DNA of 64,000 bases from FEN-1139 sp038207155 (GCA_038207155.1 JBBRAB010000017.1:36246-100245); one strand, 5' to 3'; counted from the stretch's first letter, positions 42,439 to 51,283 are shown. The notes: a model not told the origin generated them from the sequence alone. Numbers and translations: made by a program.

Positions 42439-42777
42439 ATGTCCATCAACCGTATCAGCCAACCCAGCTCTTCCCTTCCAATCGACCAGGCCGCGGGCGC
42501 CACGGCTGCGACCTCTGCTCAGGCTCCGTTTCAGGTGGGTCGCACCCAGCCTGCCGTGGAGTCTGCGAGCGGCTCGGCATTTGACCAGCTGCAGCGCGGC
42601 GCGATTGACCGCAATCAGTACATCGAAGCGCGCTTGCAGCAGGCAGTCGACGGGCTACCCAAATCACTCGAGCCTGAGAAGGTCTCCTTCATTCGCGAGA
42701 CTCTGCGGGCCCAGCTCGATACGGATCCGATGCTCGCCGATTTGCTGCGGCGGATTTCGCCGACCACCGAGCGCTGA
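42439..42777 (+). CDS. small helical protein of unknown function
   Basis: 112 residues from ATG 42439 (the frame extends 21 codons upstream without a better site). A disordered Ser/Thr/Ala N-terminus of 45 residues precedes FDQLQRGAIDRNQYIEARLQQAVDGLPKSL and a helical end with IRETLRAQLDTDPMLADLLRRI. It resembles the previous gene in layout, though not in sequence. Followed 12 bp later by the RluA-type gene, possibly one transcript. Confidence 0.72.
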   Translation: MSINRISQPSSSLPIDQAAGATAATSAQAPFQVGRTQPAVESASGSAFDQLQRGAIDRNQYIEARLQQAVDGLPKSLEPEKVSFIRETLRAQLDTDPMLADLLRRISPTTER

Positions 42778-42789
42778 GCGGAGTGATTG

Positions 42790-43782
42790 ATGAGCGACGC
42801 TCGCGAGCAGTATTTTCATTGTCCGCGTTCGCAAGCGTTGGGAGAGTTTCTTAGCGCACAACCGCTCGATGCAAGGTTGGCGCTGGCTGAAGGTCGGGTG
42901 TTCGTTGGGGTTCGGCGAATTGGGGAGCCGAACCATCCGTTGAAGGCAGGGGATATCGTGCGAGTCGCCGTCTCACGACGCGTCGACTCCAGCCTGCAGG
43001 TACTACTCGAGGTCGAGGGCATTGTGGCGGTCAACAAACCGCACGACTGGGTGAGCGAGCCCGATGCTGCCGGTACCACTGCCAACGTGCGGGACGGGCT
43101 GCAACGGTTGCTCAACTGTCGTCGGGTGCACGTGGCGACTCGCCTCGACGTGGGCGTCAGCGGCCTAGTATTGGCGGCGGTGAGCGAGTCCGCTAAGGCT
43201 CACCTGACGCGACTCCAGCACGAGGGCGCGCTGCATCGGCGCTACCTGGCGCTCGCTGCGGGTGTTTGCGAAAAAAGTGGGCTCTGGGAGGGTGAAGTCG
43301 CCGCCGACGCGGCCCCCGGTGTGCGGCGCACCCGACAGGCCAAGGCAGGCAACTGCGCCGCGGATCGCGCTGAGTCGACCGTGCCCGCCACGGCCTTCGA
43401 GTGTCTCTCCCTGTGCCAGTCGTCGCTGTTTTGCTCTGGCACGTCGGAAAAGCAGAGAACACCCGTCGCGAGGGGGCTCCCGACTCCGGCGAGCGTCGCG
43501 CTGCTCGACGTGGCTCCGCGCACGGGACGGAAACACCAGATCCGAATCCACGCGAGTCGCGCCGGCTTGCCTCTGCTCGGGGATCGTCGCTACGGAGGCT
43601 GCACGCGCCTGACGGCACCCGATGGTCGCGTGATCGCGCTCGCGCGCATCGCGCTGCACGCCCACGCCACCGAGCTCACTCTCCCCTCGGGACGGCACAT
43701 ACTCGTGAGCTGCCCAGTTGCCGATGATTTTGCTGACCTCTGGCAACAACTGGGCGGCGCTCTTTCGCTGCTAACGCGCTGA
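42790..43782 (+). CDS. RluA-family pseudouridine synthase
   Basis: 330 residues from ATG 42790. It isomerises uridines in rRNA or tRNA. The catalytic motif reads ATRLDVGVSGLVLAA (Asp120), followed by HRRYLALAAG and PRTGRKHQIRIHASRAGLPLLGDRRYGG. A 40-residue Cys/Ser-rich insertion (about 205-245) before the last strands is unusual. The N-terminus is a short S4-like segment. RNA target unknown. Confidence 0.88.
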   Translation: MSDAREQYFHCPRSQALGEFLSAQPLDARLALAEGRVFVGVRRIGEPNHPLKAGDIVRVAVSRRVDSSLQVLLEVEGIVAVNKPHDWVSEPDAAGTTANVRDGLQRLLNCRRVHVATRLDVGVSGLVLAAVSESAKAHLTRLQHEGALHRRYLALAAGVCEKSGLWEGEVAADAAPGVRRTRQAKAGNCAADRAESTVPATAFECLSLCQSSLFCSGTSEKQRTPVARGLPTPASVALLDVAPRTGRKHQIRIHASRAGLPLLGDRRYGGCTRLTAPDGRVIALARIALHAHATELTLPSGRHILVSCPVADDFADLWQQLGGALSLLTR

Positions 43783-43839
43783 GGAGCCTGGCGCGCTGCT
43801 TGGGTCGAACCGCGCAGCGCTTGGCTCGCAGCGCGCGGT

Positions 43840-44020
43840 GGGTGCGGGGCACGGTCTGCGCGAAGGCGGCGGGTGCGGGGCACGGTCTGCGCGAAGGCGG
43901 CGGGCGCACGGTCTGCGAGAAGGCGGCGGGGGCGGGGCACGGTCTGCGCGAAGGCGGCGGGTGCGGGGCACGGTCTGCGCGAAGGCGGCGGGTGCGGGGC
44001 ACGGTCTGCGCGAAGGCGGC
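43840..44020. repeat. 31-bp tandem repeat, six copies
   Basis: Units at 43840-43870, 43871-43901, 43902-43927 (26 bp, shortened), 43928-43958, 43959-43989 and 43990-44020. Copies 1, 2, 5 and 6 are identical; copy 4 has one change. Units adjoin directly, with no spacers. 31 bp is not a multiple of three, so it is not a protein repeat. Confidence 0.95.
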
Positions 44021-44353
44021 GGGGCGCATCGCAAGCCCAGTGACTCTGCGGAAGCTTCCATTTTCAGCTGGAACTGGTCGGTAGGGAGCTGTGGGTGGTG
44101 ACGGTCCAAATCCTCGAGGAGTTTCCGGCTCCCAGCTGAGTCCCCTCACGATAACCCATGCACTAAGAGAGAAACTCGGGGGGGGGGCTGACCAGGTGGC
44201 TTGACTCTACGTTATGACTCGCCAGTCAGTAATTCGAGCCGGCCCTGGGGTTGCTCGCAAAGCCACTTTGCAAGGGTTTTCATTGGAGCCCATCGAACTG
44301 TCACGCGGGCGCCGAGCGCCTGGGCGAGGTCTTGCATCGGCGAATGAGTTCCG

Positions 44354-44384
44354 TTGACAACGCATGGCCCTCTGCAGGTAGTCT
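44354..44384 (+). promoter_or_regulatory. candidate promoter of the transcarboxylase operon
   Basis: A perfect TTGACA (44354-44359) is followed after 17-19 bases by weak -10 candidates (GGTAGT or TAGTCT, ending 44384), a few bases before the ATG at 44392. The -35 is convincing and the -10 is not; the transcript would have almost no leader. Confidence 0.35.
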
Positions 44385-44391
44385 CCCCCCC

Positions 44392-45906
44392 ATGACGAAG
44401 AAGATCGAAGTGACGGAGCTGATTCTTCGTGACGCGCACCAGAGCTTGATGGCGACGCGCATGGCCATGGAGGACATGATCCCCGCATGCGAGGATCTGG
44501 ACAATGCAGGCTACTGGTCGATGGAATGCTGGGGTGGCGCGACGTTTGATTCGTGCATCCGGTTCCTCAACGAAGACCCTTGGGAGCGACTGCGGACCTT
44601 CAGGAAATTGATGCCGAAAACCCCGCTGCAGATGCTGCTTCGCGCGCAGAATCTGCTCGGCTACCGTCACTACGAGGACAGCGTTGTTGAGCGCTTCGTC
44701 GATCGTGCGGCGCACAACGGCATGGACGTCTTCCGGGTGTTTGACGCGCTTAATGATCCGCGCAATCTCGACGTTGCCATGCGTGCCGTCAAGAAGGCGG
44801 GTAAGCACGCCCAGGGCACGATTTGCTACACGATCAGCCCGGTCCACGACGTCCACGGCTTCGTGGCTCTTGCCAAGCAGCTGATCGACATGGGCGCAGA
44901 CTCGCTCTGCCTCAAGGACATGGCTGCACTGCTCAAGCCGCAGCCGGCGTATGACATCGTCAAGGCCATCAAGACGGCTTGCGGTGAAGAGGTGCGGATC
45001 CACATCCACACCCACGCCACCACTGGCGTCACGCTCGTGAGCTTGATGAAAGCGATCGAGGCGGGTGCCGACCAGGTGGATGCCGCCATCAGCTCCCTCT
45101 CGCTCGGGCCGGGTCACAACCCCACCGAGAGCCTCGTCGAGATGCTCGAAGGCACTGGCTACACGACGAACCTCGACATGGAGCGGATCGGACGCGTCAA
45201 GCGTTATTTTGCCGATATTCGCCCGAAGTACGCCGAGTTCCTTTCGAACATCACGGGTGTCGAGACCGACATCTTCAAGAGCCAAATCCCCGGCGGCATG
45301 ATCTCCAACATGGAGAGTCAGCTCAAGCAGCAGGATGCTGGCGATCGCCTCCAGGAAGTGCTCGAAGAGGTGCCGCGCGTGCGTGAAGCTTCGGGCTTCC
45401 CGCCCCTCGTGACGCCTACGAGTCAGATCGTTGGTACCCAGGCCGTCTTCAACGTGCTGATGGGCCCGTACAAGCACCTGACGGGCGAGTTCGCGGACTT
45501 GGTACTCGGTTACTACGGGCAGACGGCTGCTTCGAAGAACCCCGACGTGCTCAAGGCTGCCCAGGACCACGCCAAGAAGCCCGCCATCACCTGTCGTCCC
45601 GCCGACTTGCTCAAGCCCGAGTGGGACGAGCTGCGCGCAGGCGCTGCCAAGCTCGAAGGCTTCAATGGCGCCGACGAGGACGTGCTCACCTTTGCGATGT
45701 TCCCCCAGGTCGCGCCGAAGTTCTTCGCGACGCGCCCGCAGGGACCCAAGAATGTGAGCAAGAAGGTTGTGGCTCCGTCCGCTGCTGCTGCCGCTCCTGC
45801 GGCTGCTCCGGCCCCCGCTGCCGCGCCGTCTTTGTCGGGACCGGTGAACTACGCCGTGACCGTCAATGGCAAGCGCCACAAGGTCACAGTCGCCCCCGGC
45901 GAGTGA
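44392..45906 (+). CDS. transcarboxylase 5S-type carboxyltransferase subunit
   Basis: 504 residues from ATG 44392, the length of the 5S subunit of methylmalonyl-CoA carboxyltransferase. The TIM barrel has LRDAHQSLMATR (metal Asp), HIHTHATTG (metal His pair) and the Lys of LCLKDMA, expected to be carbamylated. It moves the carboxyl from biotin to pyruvate, or the reverse from oxaloacetate. An Ala/Pro linker at the C-terminus is followed by only a stub of a biotinyl-like strand (NYAVTVNGKRHKV), so biotin is carried by the separate 1.3S gene. OadA/PycB is the alternative name for this fold. Confidence 0.92.
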   Translation: MTKKIEVTELILRDAHQSLMATRMAMEDMIPACEDLDNAGYWSMECWGGATFDSCIRFLNEDPWERLRTFRKLMPKTPLQMLLRAQNLLGYRHYEDSVVERFVDRAAHNGMDVFRVFDALNDPRNLDVAMRAVKKAGKHAQGTICYTISPVHDVHGFVALAKQLIDMGADSLCLKDMAALLKPQPAYDIVKAIKTACGEEVRIHIHTHATTGVTLVSLMKAIEAGADQVDAAISSLSLGPGHNPTESLVEMLEGTGYTTNLDMERIGRVKRYFADIRPKYAEFLSNITGVETDIFKSQIPGGMISNMESQLKQQDAGDRLQEVLEEVPRVREASGFPPLVTPTSQIVGTQAVFNVLMGPYKHLTGEFADLVLGYYGQTAASKNPDVLKAAQDHAKKPAITCRPADLLKPEWDELRAGAAKLEGFNGADEDVLTFAMFPQVAPKFFATRPQGPKNVSKKVVAPSAAAAAPAAAPAPAAAPSLSGPVNYAVTVNGKRHKVTVAPGE

Positions 45907-45942
45907 GTTCATTCAAGCCTTTCACTCGTCGAGGTCACGACT

Positions 45943-47484
45943 ATGAGCACGGAACAGAAAACCTTGGAGCTCCGACGACGGCGCGCGGAGCTCCATCTTG
46001 GAGGCGGTGCCGACCGCATCCAGAAGCAGCATGACGCCGGCAAGCTGACGGCTCGCGAGCGCATCGAGTATCTGGTCGACCCCGACTCTTTCATGGAGAT
46101 CGGGGGCTTCGCCCAGCACCGCGCGACTCTGTTCGGCATGGCAGGCAAGGTCCTCCCGGCTGATGGCGCCGTCACCGGTACGGCGCTCGTCGATGGTCGC
46201 CCGGTGCATCTTGCCAGCCAGGATTTCACCGTTGGCGGTGGCGCCGCAGGTGAAGTCCACAGCGACAAGATCGCGGAGATGATGAAGCAGGCCCTCAAGA
46301 CGGGGACGCCATTCGTCTTCATCAACGACTCGGGTGGCGCTCGCGTGCAGGAGGGCATCGATAGCCTCTCCGGTTACGGTCGCGTGTTTCACCAGAACGT
46401 GATGCTCTCGGGCTCGGTGCCGCAGATCTCTCTGATCTGTGGGCCCTGCGCGGGCGGCGCTGCGTACAGCCCAGCGCTGACGGACTTCATCATCCAGACG
46501 CGTCAGGGCCAAATGTTCATCACGGGTCCATCCGTGATCAAACAGGTGACGGGCGAAGAGGTCACGATGGACCAGCTCGGCGGTCCCGACGCTCAGATGA
46601 GCTACTCGGGCGTCGTGCACTTCGTCGCGGAAGACGACGAAGATGCCATCGATATCTGTCGGCATCTACTGAGCTTTCTACCCTCGAATAACCTCGAGGA
46701 TCCGCCCCGGTACGACAGCGAGATCGGGGAAGACGACGAGGAGATTAGCGCCCTCGTGCCCGACGATCCCAAGAAGCCCTACGACGTGCGTGACGTGATC
46801 TGTCGCGTCGTTGACGACGGAGATTTTCTCGAGGTTCAAGTCAGCTTCGCTGAGAACATCGTGGTCGGGTTCGGGCGGCTTGGTGGTGGGAGTGTCGGTA
46901 TCATCGCCAACCAGCCCATCGTGCTGGGCGGGGCGCTCGATATCAACGCCTCCGATAAGGCCGCGCGCTTTGTGCGATTCTGCAACGCCTTCAACATCCC
47001 GCTCGTCACGTTCGTGGATGTTCCAGGCTTCATGCCCGGGCTCCAGCAGGAGTACGGCGGCATCATTCGCCACGGCGCTAAGATGCTGTTTGCCTACTCG
47101 GCAGCGACGGTGCCCAAGCTGACGGTCATTCTGCGCAAGGCCTATGGCGGCGCGTACCTCGCCATGTGCGGCAAGGATCTCGGTGCCGATCGGGCGTTTG
47201 CCTGGCCGACCGCCGAGGTTGCCGTGATGGGAGCCGAGGGCGCTGTCGAGGTTGTCTTCCGCAAGGAGATCAAGGAAGCGAAGGACAGCGCAGCTCGCCG
47301 CAAGGAACTCATCCAGGAGTACCGCGACACCTTCGCCTCACCCTACGTTGCTGCGTCGCGACGTTTGGTGGATGACATCATCGAGCCCGCCGAGACTCGG
47401 CGAGTTCTCATTCGTGCACTGGCCTTTCTCGCGACGAAGCGTGAGCTCCGTCCCGGCAAGAAACACGGGTTGATACCGCTATGA
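45943..47484 (+). CDS. transcarboxylase 12S-type carboxyltransferase subunit
   Basis: 513 residues with two crotonase-fold halves of the acyl-CoA carboxylase beta type: GGARVQEGIDSL and CGPCAGGAAYSPALTDF in the first, GFMPGLQQEYGGIIRHGAKMLFAY and KAYGGAYLAM in the second. This subunit exchanges the carboxyl between biotin and methylmalonyl-/propionyl-CoA. GAGG precedes the ATG. With 5S and 1.3S it defines a soluble transcarboxylase; no biotin carboxylase or membrane decarboxylase subunit is encoded beside it. Confidence 0.95.
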   Translation: MSTEQKTLELRRRRAELHLGGGADRIQKQHDAGKLTARERIEYLVDPDSFMEIGGFAQHRATLFGMAGKVLPADGAVTGTALVDGRPVHLASQDFTVGGGAAGEVHSDKIAEMMKQALKTGTPFVFINDSGGARVQEGIDSLSGYGRVFHQNVMLSGSVPQISLICGPCAGGAAYSPALTDFIIQTRQGQMFITGPSVIKQVTGEEVTMDQLGGPDAQMSYSGVVHFVAEDDEDAIDICRHLLSFLPSNNLEDPPRYDSEIGEDDEEISALVPDDPKKPYDVRDVICRVVDDGDFLEVQVSFAENIVVGFGRLGGGSVGIIANQPIVLGGALDINASDKAARFVRFCNAFNIPLVTFVDVPGFMPGLQQEYGGIIRHGAKMLFAYSAATVPKLTVILRKAYGGAYLAMCGKDLGADRAFAWPTAEVAVMGAEGAVEVVFRKEIKEAKDSAARRKELIQEYRDTFASPYVAASRRLVDDIIEPAETRRVLIRALAFLATKRELRPGKKHGLIPL

Positions 47485-47849
47485 CCGAAACGGATCCCAA
47501 AGTCGCCCTTTCCAAGGCGTTTTCGCCTGAGCAGGTCGAAGCGCTCGGCCAAGCCCTCAAAAAGGGCTGCTGCTGTTCGACGGACAAAGGCGAGACCGGT
47601 GGTTGCTGCTGCACTGAGAGCATCGCCGAGGTCAAAGGCCTACTGCTGAAGGTGCTCGAGCGTCTCGAGGTCATCGCGCCCGAGAATGCTGTGCCTGACT
47701 CACACATTGCCATCATGAGTGCCGTGTTTGCGGCCCATCTCGGCAAGCCGGTGCGTGTGCGCGGCGTCCGTACGCTGCGAAAAGCCGACAGTTGGTCCAA
47801 GTCGGGCCGCACCACGCAACACTCCCAGCGACACCTGAATCGGACCTGA
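47481..47849 (+). CDS. small transcarboxylase-operon protein with two CCC motifs
   Basis: 122 residues; ATG overlaps the 12S stop (ATGA). The N-terminal third has KKGCCCST and GGCCCTES, six Cys in a 16-residue stretch. The C-terminal part (HIAIMSAVFAAHLGKPVRVRGV...W...GRTTQHSQRH) resembles the small proteins found between 12S and 1.3S in propionic acid bacteria and the gamma/epsilon accessory type of biotin-dependent enzymes (recalled pattern AVVAAYLG...W...GR). The Cys cluster is not part of that pattern and may bind metal. Confidence 0.75.
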   Translation: MTETDPKVALSKAFSPEQVEALGQALKKGCCCSTDKGETGGCCCTESIAEVKGLLLKVLERLEVIAPENAVPDSHIAIMSAVFAAHLGKPVRVRGVRTLRKADSWSKSGRTTQHSQRHLNRT

Positions 47850-47904
47850 GTTTTATCCCCTTTTTTCTCCCCGGGGCAGCTGCCCCGGACCCCGACGAGA
47901 TGCC

Positions 47905-48336
47905 ATGAAGCTACAGATCACGATCGACGGAACCCTGTACGAAGCGGACATCGAGGTACTCGAGGAGGACGGGGACGCTCCCGTGGCGACGCGAGTCTCG
48001 GGTGGTGCACCGCGTGCCGCCGCGCCTCGCCTCGCGCCCCGGGCTGCGGCGCCAGCTGCCTCCAACGCGCCCTCTGCGCCTCCCCCCCCCAAGGCACCTG
48101 CTCCCGCAGGGGCGGTTGACGAGAACAAGGTGGTGCGCAGCTCCATCGTGGGTATCGTCGTCAAGATCCTCGCCAAGCCCGGTCAGGCCGTGCACGCGGG
48201 TGAATCCGTGCTGGTGCTCGAAGCGATGAAGATGGAGAGCAACGTGAACACTGCCCTCTCCGGCAAGGTCAAGGCCGTCTGTGTCGCTCCCGGTGAGAGC
48301 GTCAAGAAGGGTCAGATTCTGATCGAGTTTGAATGA
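47905..48336 (+). CDS. transcarboxylase 1.3S-type biotinyl carrier protein
   Basis: 143 residues. N-terminal beta strands, an Ala/Pro-rich hinge (30-70), then a biotinyl domain with EAMKM, biotinylation at Lys109. It shuttles the carboxyl group between the 5S and 12S subunits. Length is close to 1.3S proteins (about 123). Last gene of the operon. Confidence 0.94.
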   Translation: MKLQITIDGTLYEADIEVLEEDGDAPVATRVSGGAPRAAAPRLAPRAAAPAASNAPSAPPPPKAPAPAGAVDENKVVRSSIVGIVVKILAKPGQAVHAGESVLVLEAMKMESNVNTALSGKVKAVCVAPGESVKKGQILIEFE

Positions 48337-48367
48337 GCCAAGGGCTGATGCGGGGTACAGCTGGGAA

Positions 48368-49189
48368 ATGACGTCCGTCTTCCTTCCTGTGCCCCGCGGG
48401 CTTTTGGTGACTAGCCTGCTATTTGCGGGATTTTGCGCAGAGCTCGGCTGCGGCGCCTCCCGACCCGTCGCCGCGCCCGCCGCCGACGCGCCGGGCGCGC
48501 GTGCCCGCGTGCCCGCCGCAGCTGTGGGAAGCGGACCGGCTGCAGGGCCCAGAGCCCCGTCTGCGCCGCTCGTCCCGCTTGACGGTGCCGCGAGCGGTGT
48601 CGTTGCCGGCTCGCCGCCGCTCGGTCCGGGTACGGACACCCAGGGAGCGGCGCCCAGTTCGTCGACCTCGGTTGCCCGCTTGCTCGCCGTGGGGGCCGAA
48701 CCGCGGACGGGTCACTGCGCAAAGTCGCCGCCCGATCCCGCGCCCGTCGAGAGCAAGCAATGGGTCGAGCTGCAGCTTGCCTATCAAGCCGGCGAGCTGC
48801 ACCTCCTCAAGGCCCAGTCGAAGGAGGTCCGGCAAGCGCGCAGCACCCCGCGCCGGATGGGGCGCTTCGCCGCAGAGCTGTGGATCGGTTGCGAGCTGAT
48901 CGAGCGACTGCGCTTCGAGCTGCCGTTGCTCGCGACGTCAAAAACCAAAGAAACTCCCAAGAATTCTCCGAATTTCGAGGCGGGCTTGAGAGCCGCCGTC
49001 ACCCTCAGCCTGCCGCGAAGCGAGCGCGCCACCCGGCTCGTGCTCGTGGATCGAGTGCGAGGCACCCAGCTGGAGCTCGACTGGGTCGATATTTCGAAAA
49101 AGCTGGAGCCCGCTACGCCCACGCCCGCTGCGTCCGCTGCGTCCGCGCCCGCTGCTCCAGCGTCAGGCGAGCCGAAGCCGGATCGTTAG
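48368..49189 (+). CDS. lipoprotein of unknown function
   Basis: 273 residues from ATG 48368 (a frame from 48329 adds 13 codons). Lipoprotein signal with lipobox ELGC. Residues 40-105 are Ala/Pro/Gly-rich. The remaining domain (CAKSPPDPAPVESKQWVELQ to LELDWVDISKKL) is alpha+beta with no recognised family. An Ala/Ser-rich C-terminal tail ends PKPDR. It follows the transcarboxylase operon by 31 bp but is functionally unrelated as far as seen. Confidence 0.75.
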   Translation: MTSVFLPVPRGLLVTSLLFAGFCAELGCGASRPVAAPAADAPGARARVPAAAVGSGPAAGPRAPSAPLVPLDGAASGVVAGSPPLGPGTDTQGAAPSSSTSVARLLAVGAEPRTGHCAKSPPDPAPVESKQWVELQLAYQAGELHLLKAQSKEVRQARSTPRRMGRFAAELWIGCELIERLRFELPLLATSKTKETPKNSPNFEAGLRAAVTLSLPRSERATRLVLVDRVRGTQLELDWVDISKKLEPATPTPAASAASAPAAPASGEPKPDR

Positions 49190-49406
49190 CGATCGGCGCT
49201 GCTCGCCGGGGCTAGGCGGTGCCCCAGCGCTCCAGCAGCCGTAGGGGGAGGCACAAGTCGAACAGTCGGGGGCGACTGGGCGGCCGTTCCTAGGCGGACC
49301 CAATTCTGGGGCTGGTGCTGGGCCACCCGGACGACGACGGAGTGGAGCCCGAAATTGACGCCAGAGTGGCGCTCCCGGTCGCCTTCGTGCGAGTCTTGCC
49401 GCTGCC

Positions 49407-51209
49407 ATGAAGTGCGACGCTTGCGGACACGTCAATATCGAGGGAGCGCGCTTTTGCGCGGGTTGCGGCGCAGCGCTGCCGACCCGTGTCGAGGGGGCCA
49501 ATGACCCAATGATCGGCCAGCTCGTCGCCGGTCGCTTCCGGATCACCGGAGTCCTCGGCGAAGGGGGCATGGGGGTCGTCTACGTCGGCGAGCAGCAGAT
49601 GGGTTCCTCCATCCGCAAGGTTGCCGTCAAGACCCTGCACGCCCACCTCTCGAAGGACGCGAGCGTGCAGCAGCGCTTCACGCGCGAGTGCGGCGTGGTG
49701 GCGCAGCTTGAGCACCCGAACACCATCAAGGTGTACGACTTTGGTCGCACCGACGATGGCACGCTCTACATCGCGATGGAGTTCGTGTCGGGCAAGCCGC
49801 TGGCCGACGTGATCAGCGAACAGGGCGCGATGTCTCCTGAGCGCACCGTGCATGTGATGCGGCAGATGTGTGGCGCTCTCGACGAGGCGCATCTGCAGGG
49901 CATCGTTCACCGCGATCTGAAGCCGGAGAACGTGATCCTCACCGAGCGTCACGGCGAGCGTGATTTCGTCAAGGTGCTCGACTTTGGAATTGCTGCGCGC
50001 ACCGAGTCCGGTGACGCTCAGAAAGAGCAGAAGCTGACTCAGCAGGGCATGGTGCTTGGCACTCCGCCGTACATGAGCCCCGAGCAGTTCACGGGCAAAT
50101 CGCTGGACGCGCGCAGCGACGTCTATTCGCTGGGCGTGATGGCGTACGAGCTGCTCACTGGGAAGCTGCCGTTTGAGGCGGATACACCGTGGCAATGGGC
50201 GACGCAGCACATGACGGCGCAGCCCATGCCCTTCGAGGTGGCAGCTCCCGCGCAGAACATTCCCGAGGGCATGCGTCAGGCTATCCTCAAAGCGCTCTCC
50301 AAGGACCGCGAAGACCGACAAGGCAGCGCGCGTGAGTTCTTCGCGGAGCTCTCCGGTGGCTCTCGCATGACGGTCGAGGCCAGCGCGCTGCGCGTTGAGG
50401 CCGCGTCGCCGGGTATGGGGTATCAACCGACTGCAGCGATGCCAGCAGTGCCCGGGTTTGGGGGGGCGCCGCCGGGCACTCCGACCCCGCCCGGCATGGC
50501 GCAGGCCCCGATGCAGATGGCTCCGGTGCACGCCCCCATGGGTTCAGTCGGTGCGATCGCCGCGCCCCCGCCCGCCCGAAAATCTGGTGGCTCCAACAAG
50601 GCCCTGCTGTTTGGTTTGGTCGGCGTGGGAGCGGTGCTCTTGTTGGCCATCGGCATCGTCGCGATTCGCTCCCACAAGTCCGACGACGTGGGTCCGCTCT
50701 CGCTTGGAAGCGCAACGCCCATCGCGAGCAGCGACGGAGGGTCCGCGACCGTCAGCGCCGAGCCGCCGGTCGTGACGCCACCCATGGACCCCGGCACGAC
50801 TCCGCCCGCGGGCGGCCACATCCCCGCCAGTGGTGGAAAGACCCCGGCCGGCAAGACCGCGCCAAGCGCGACCGCCACCCCTGCGGCGACCGGTGGCGGA
50901 GCGACGCCCGGCGGAGCGACGCCCGGCGGCACTCCGAAGCCGGCGGGAGACACCTGCGGGACCTGTATCAGTGCGGCTTCCAGCGGCAACATCGCGGGCG
51001 CCAGTCAGGCGTACAAGACCTGCGCGGACCCGGCTCAGAAGAGCGCCTGCGCCAACCTCGTTCGACCGAAGGCTATCGGCTTGGCCCGTGCGGCGGCTAT
51101 GAATCAGAACTGCAGCGGTGCCAATGCCATCATCGCGGCAGCCACCGCGATGGGTGCGGGCTCCGCCCCTCTGGCCGCCTCGTTGAACGGAACAAGTTGC
51201 AAGAAGTGA
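49407..51209 (+). CDS. Ser/Thr protein kinase with N-terminal zinc ribbon
   Basis: 600 residues. A four-Cys zinc ribbon (Cys3, Cys6, Cys17, Cys20) precedes a Hanks-type kinase: GEGGMG (51-56), Lys75, HRD (168-170), Asn175, DFG (192-194), SPE. All catalytic residues are present, so it should be active. An Ala/Pro/Met-rich linker leads to one transmembrane helix (about 399-420) and an extracytoplasmic Ala/Thr/Gly-rich segment, ending in a Cys-containing helical domain (CGTCISAA...CSGANAIIAA). Typical myxobacterial layout for transmembrane signalling; ligand unknown. Confidence 0.94.
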   Translation: MKCDACGHVNIEGARFCAGCGAALPTRVEGANDPMIGQLVAGRFRITGVLGEGGMGVVYVGEQQMGSSIRKVAVKTLHAHLSKDASVQQRFTRECGVVAQLEHPNTIKVYDFGRTDDGTLYIAMEFVSGKPLADVISEQGAMSPERTVHVMRQMCGALDEAHLQGIVHRDLKPENVILTERHGERDFVKVLDFGIAARTESGDAQKEQKLTQQGMVLGTPPYMSPEQFTGKSLDARSDVYSLGVMAYELLTGKLPFEADTPWQWATQHMTAQPMPFEVAAPAQNIPEGMRQAILKALSKDREDRQGSAREFFAELSGGSRMTVEASALRVEAASPGMGYQPTAAMPAVPGFGGAPPGTPTPPGMAQAPMQMAPVHAPMGSVGAIAAPPPARKSGGSNKALLFGLVGVGAVLLLAIGIVAIRSHKSDDVGPLSLGSATPIASSDGGSATVSAEPPVVTPPMDPGTTPPAGGHIPASGGKTPAGKTAPSATATPAATGGGATPGGATPGGTPKPAGDTCGTCISAASSGNIAGASQAYKTCADPAQKSACANLVRPKAIGLARAAAMNQNCSGANAIIAAATAMGAGSAPLAASLNGTSCKK

Positions 51210-51255
51210 ACCGCTTTTTCTGCGTATACCGGCGGGCTGATTACCCCGCCGTCGC

Positions 51256-51283
51256 TTGACGGCTGACAAACGGCGCGTCTAAC
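51256..51283 (+). promoter_or_regulatory. candidate sigma-70 type promoter
   Basis: TTGACG (51256-51261), 16-bp spacer, TCTAAC (51278-51283), about 75 bp before the next ATG. It lies just after a GC hairpin (51230-51251) that may end the kinase transcript. Confidence 0.4.

Larger units (their letters stand above)
43783..44391. other. 609-bp intergenic region with minisatellite and promoter
   Basis: No gene is supported. It contains the six-copy 31-bp repeat and, at the 3' end, a candidate promoter for the transcarboxylase operon. Frames in both directions here derive from the repeat and encode Arg/Ala-rich low-complexity sequence. A run of nine G lies at about 44179-44187. Confidence 0.6.

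Noticed and set aside
43840..44020. CRISPR-like array
   Set aside because: The 31-bp units adjoin directly with no variable spacers, and no cas gene is near.
44212..45912. 566-residue minus-strand frame opposite the 5S subunit
   Set aside because: His/Asp/Val/Gly-rich antisense pattern typical of high-GC genes; the plus strand has the metal and Lys motifs.
44392..48336. Sodium-pumping oxaloacetate or methylmalonyl-CoA decarboxylase
   Set aside because: No membrane beta subunit (multi-TM OadB type) is encoded in or next to the operon.
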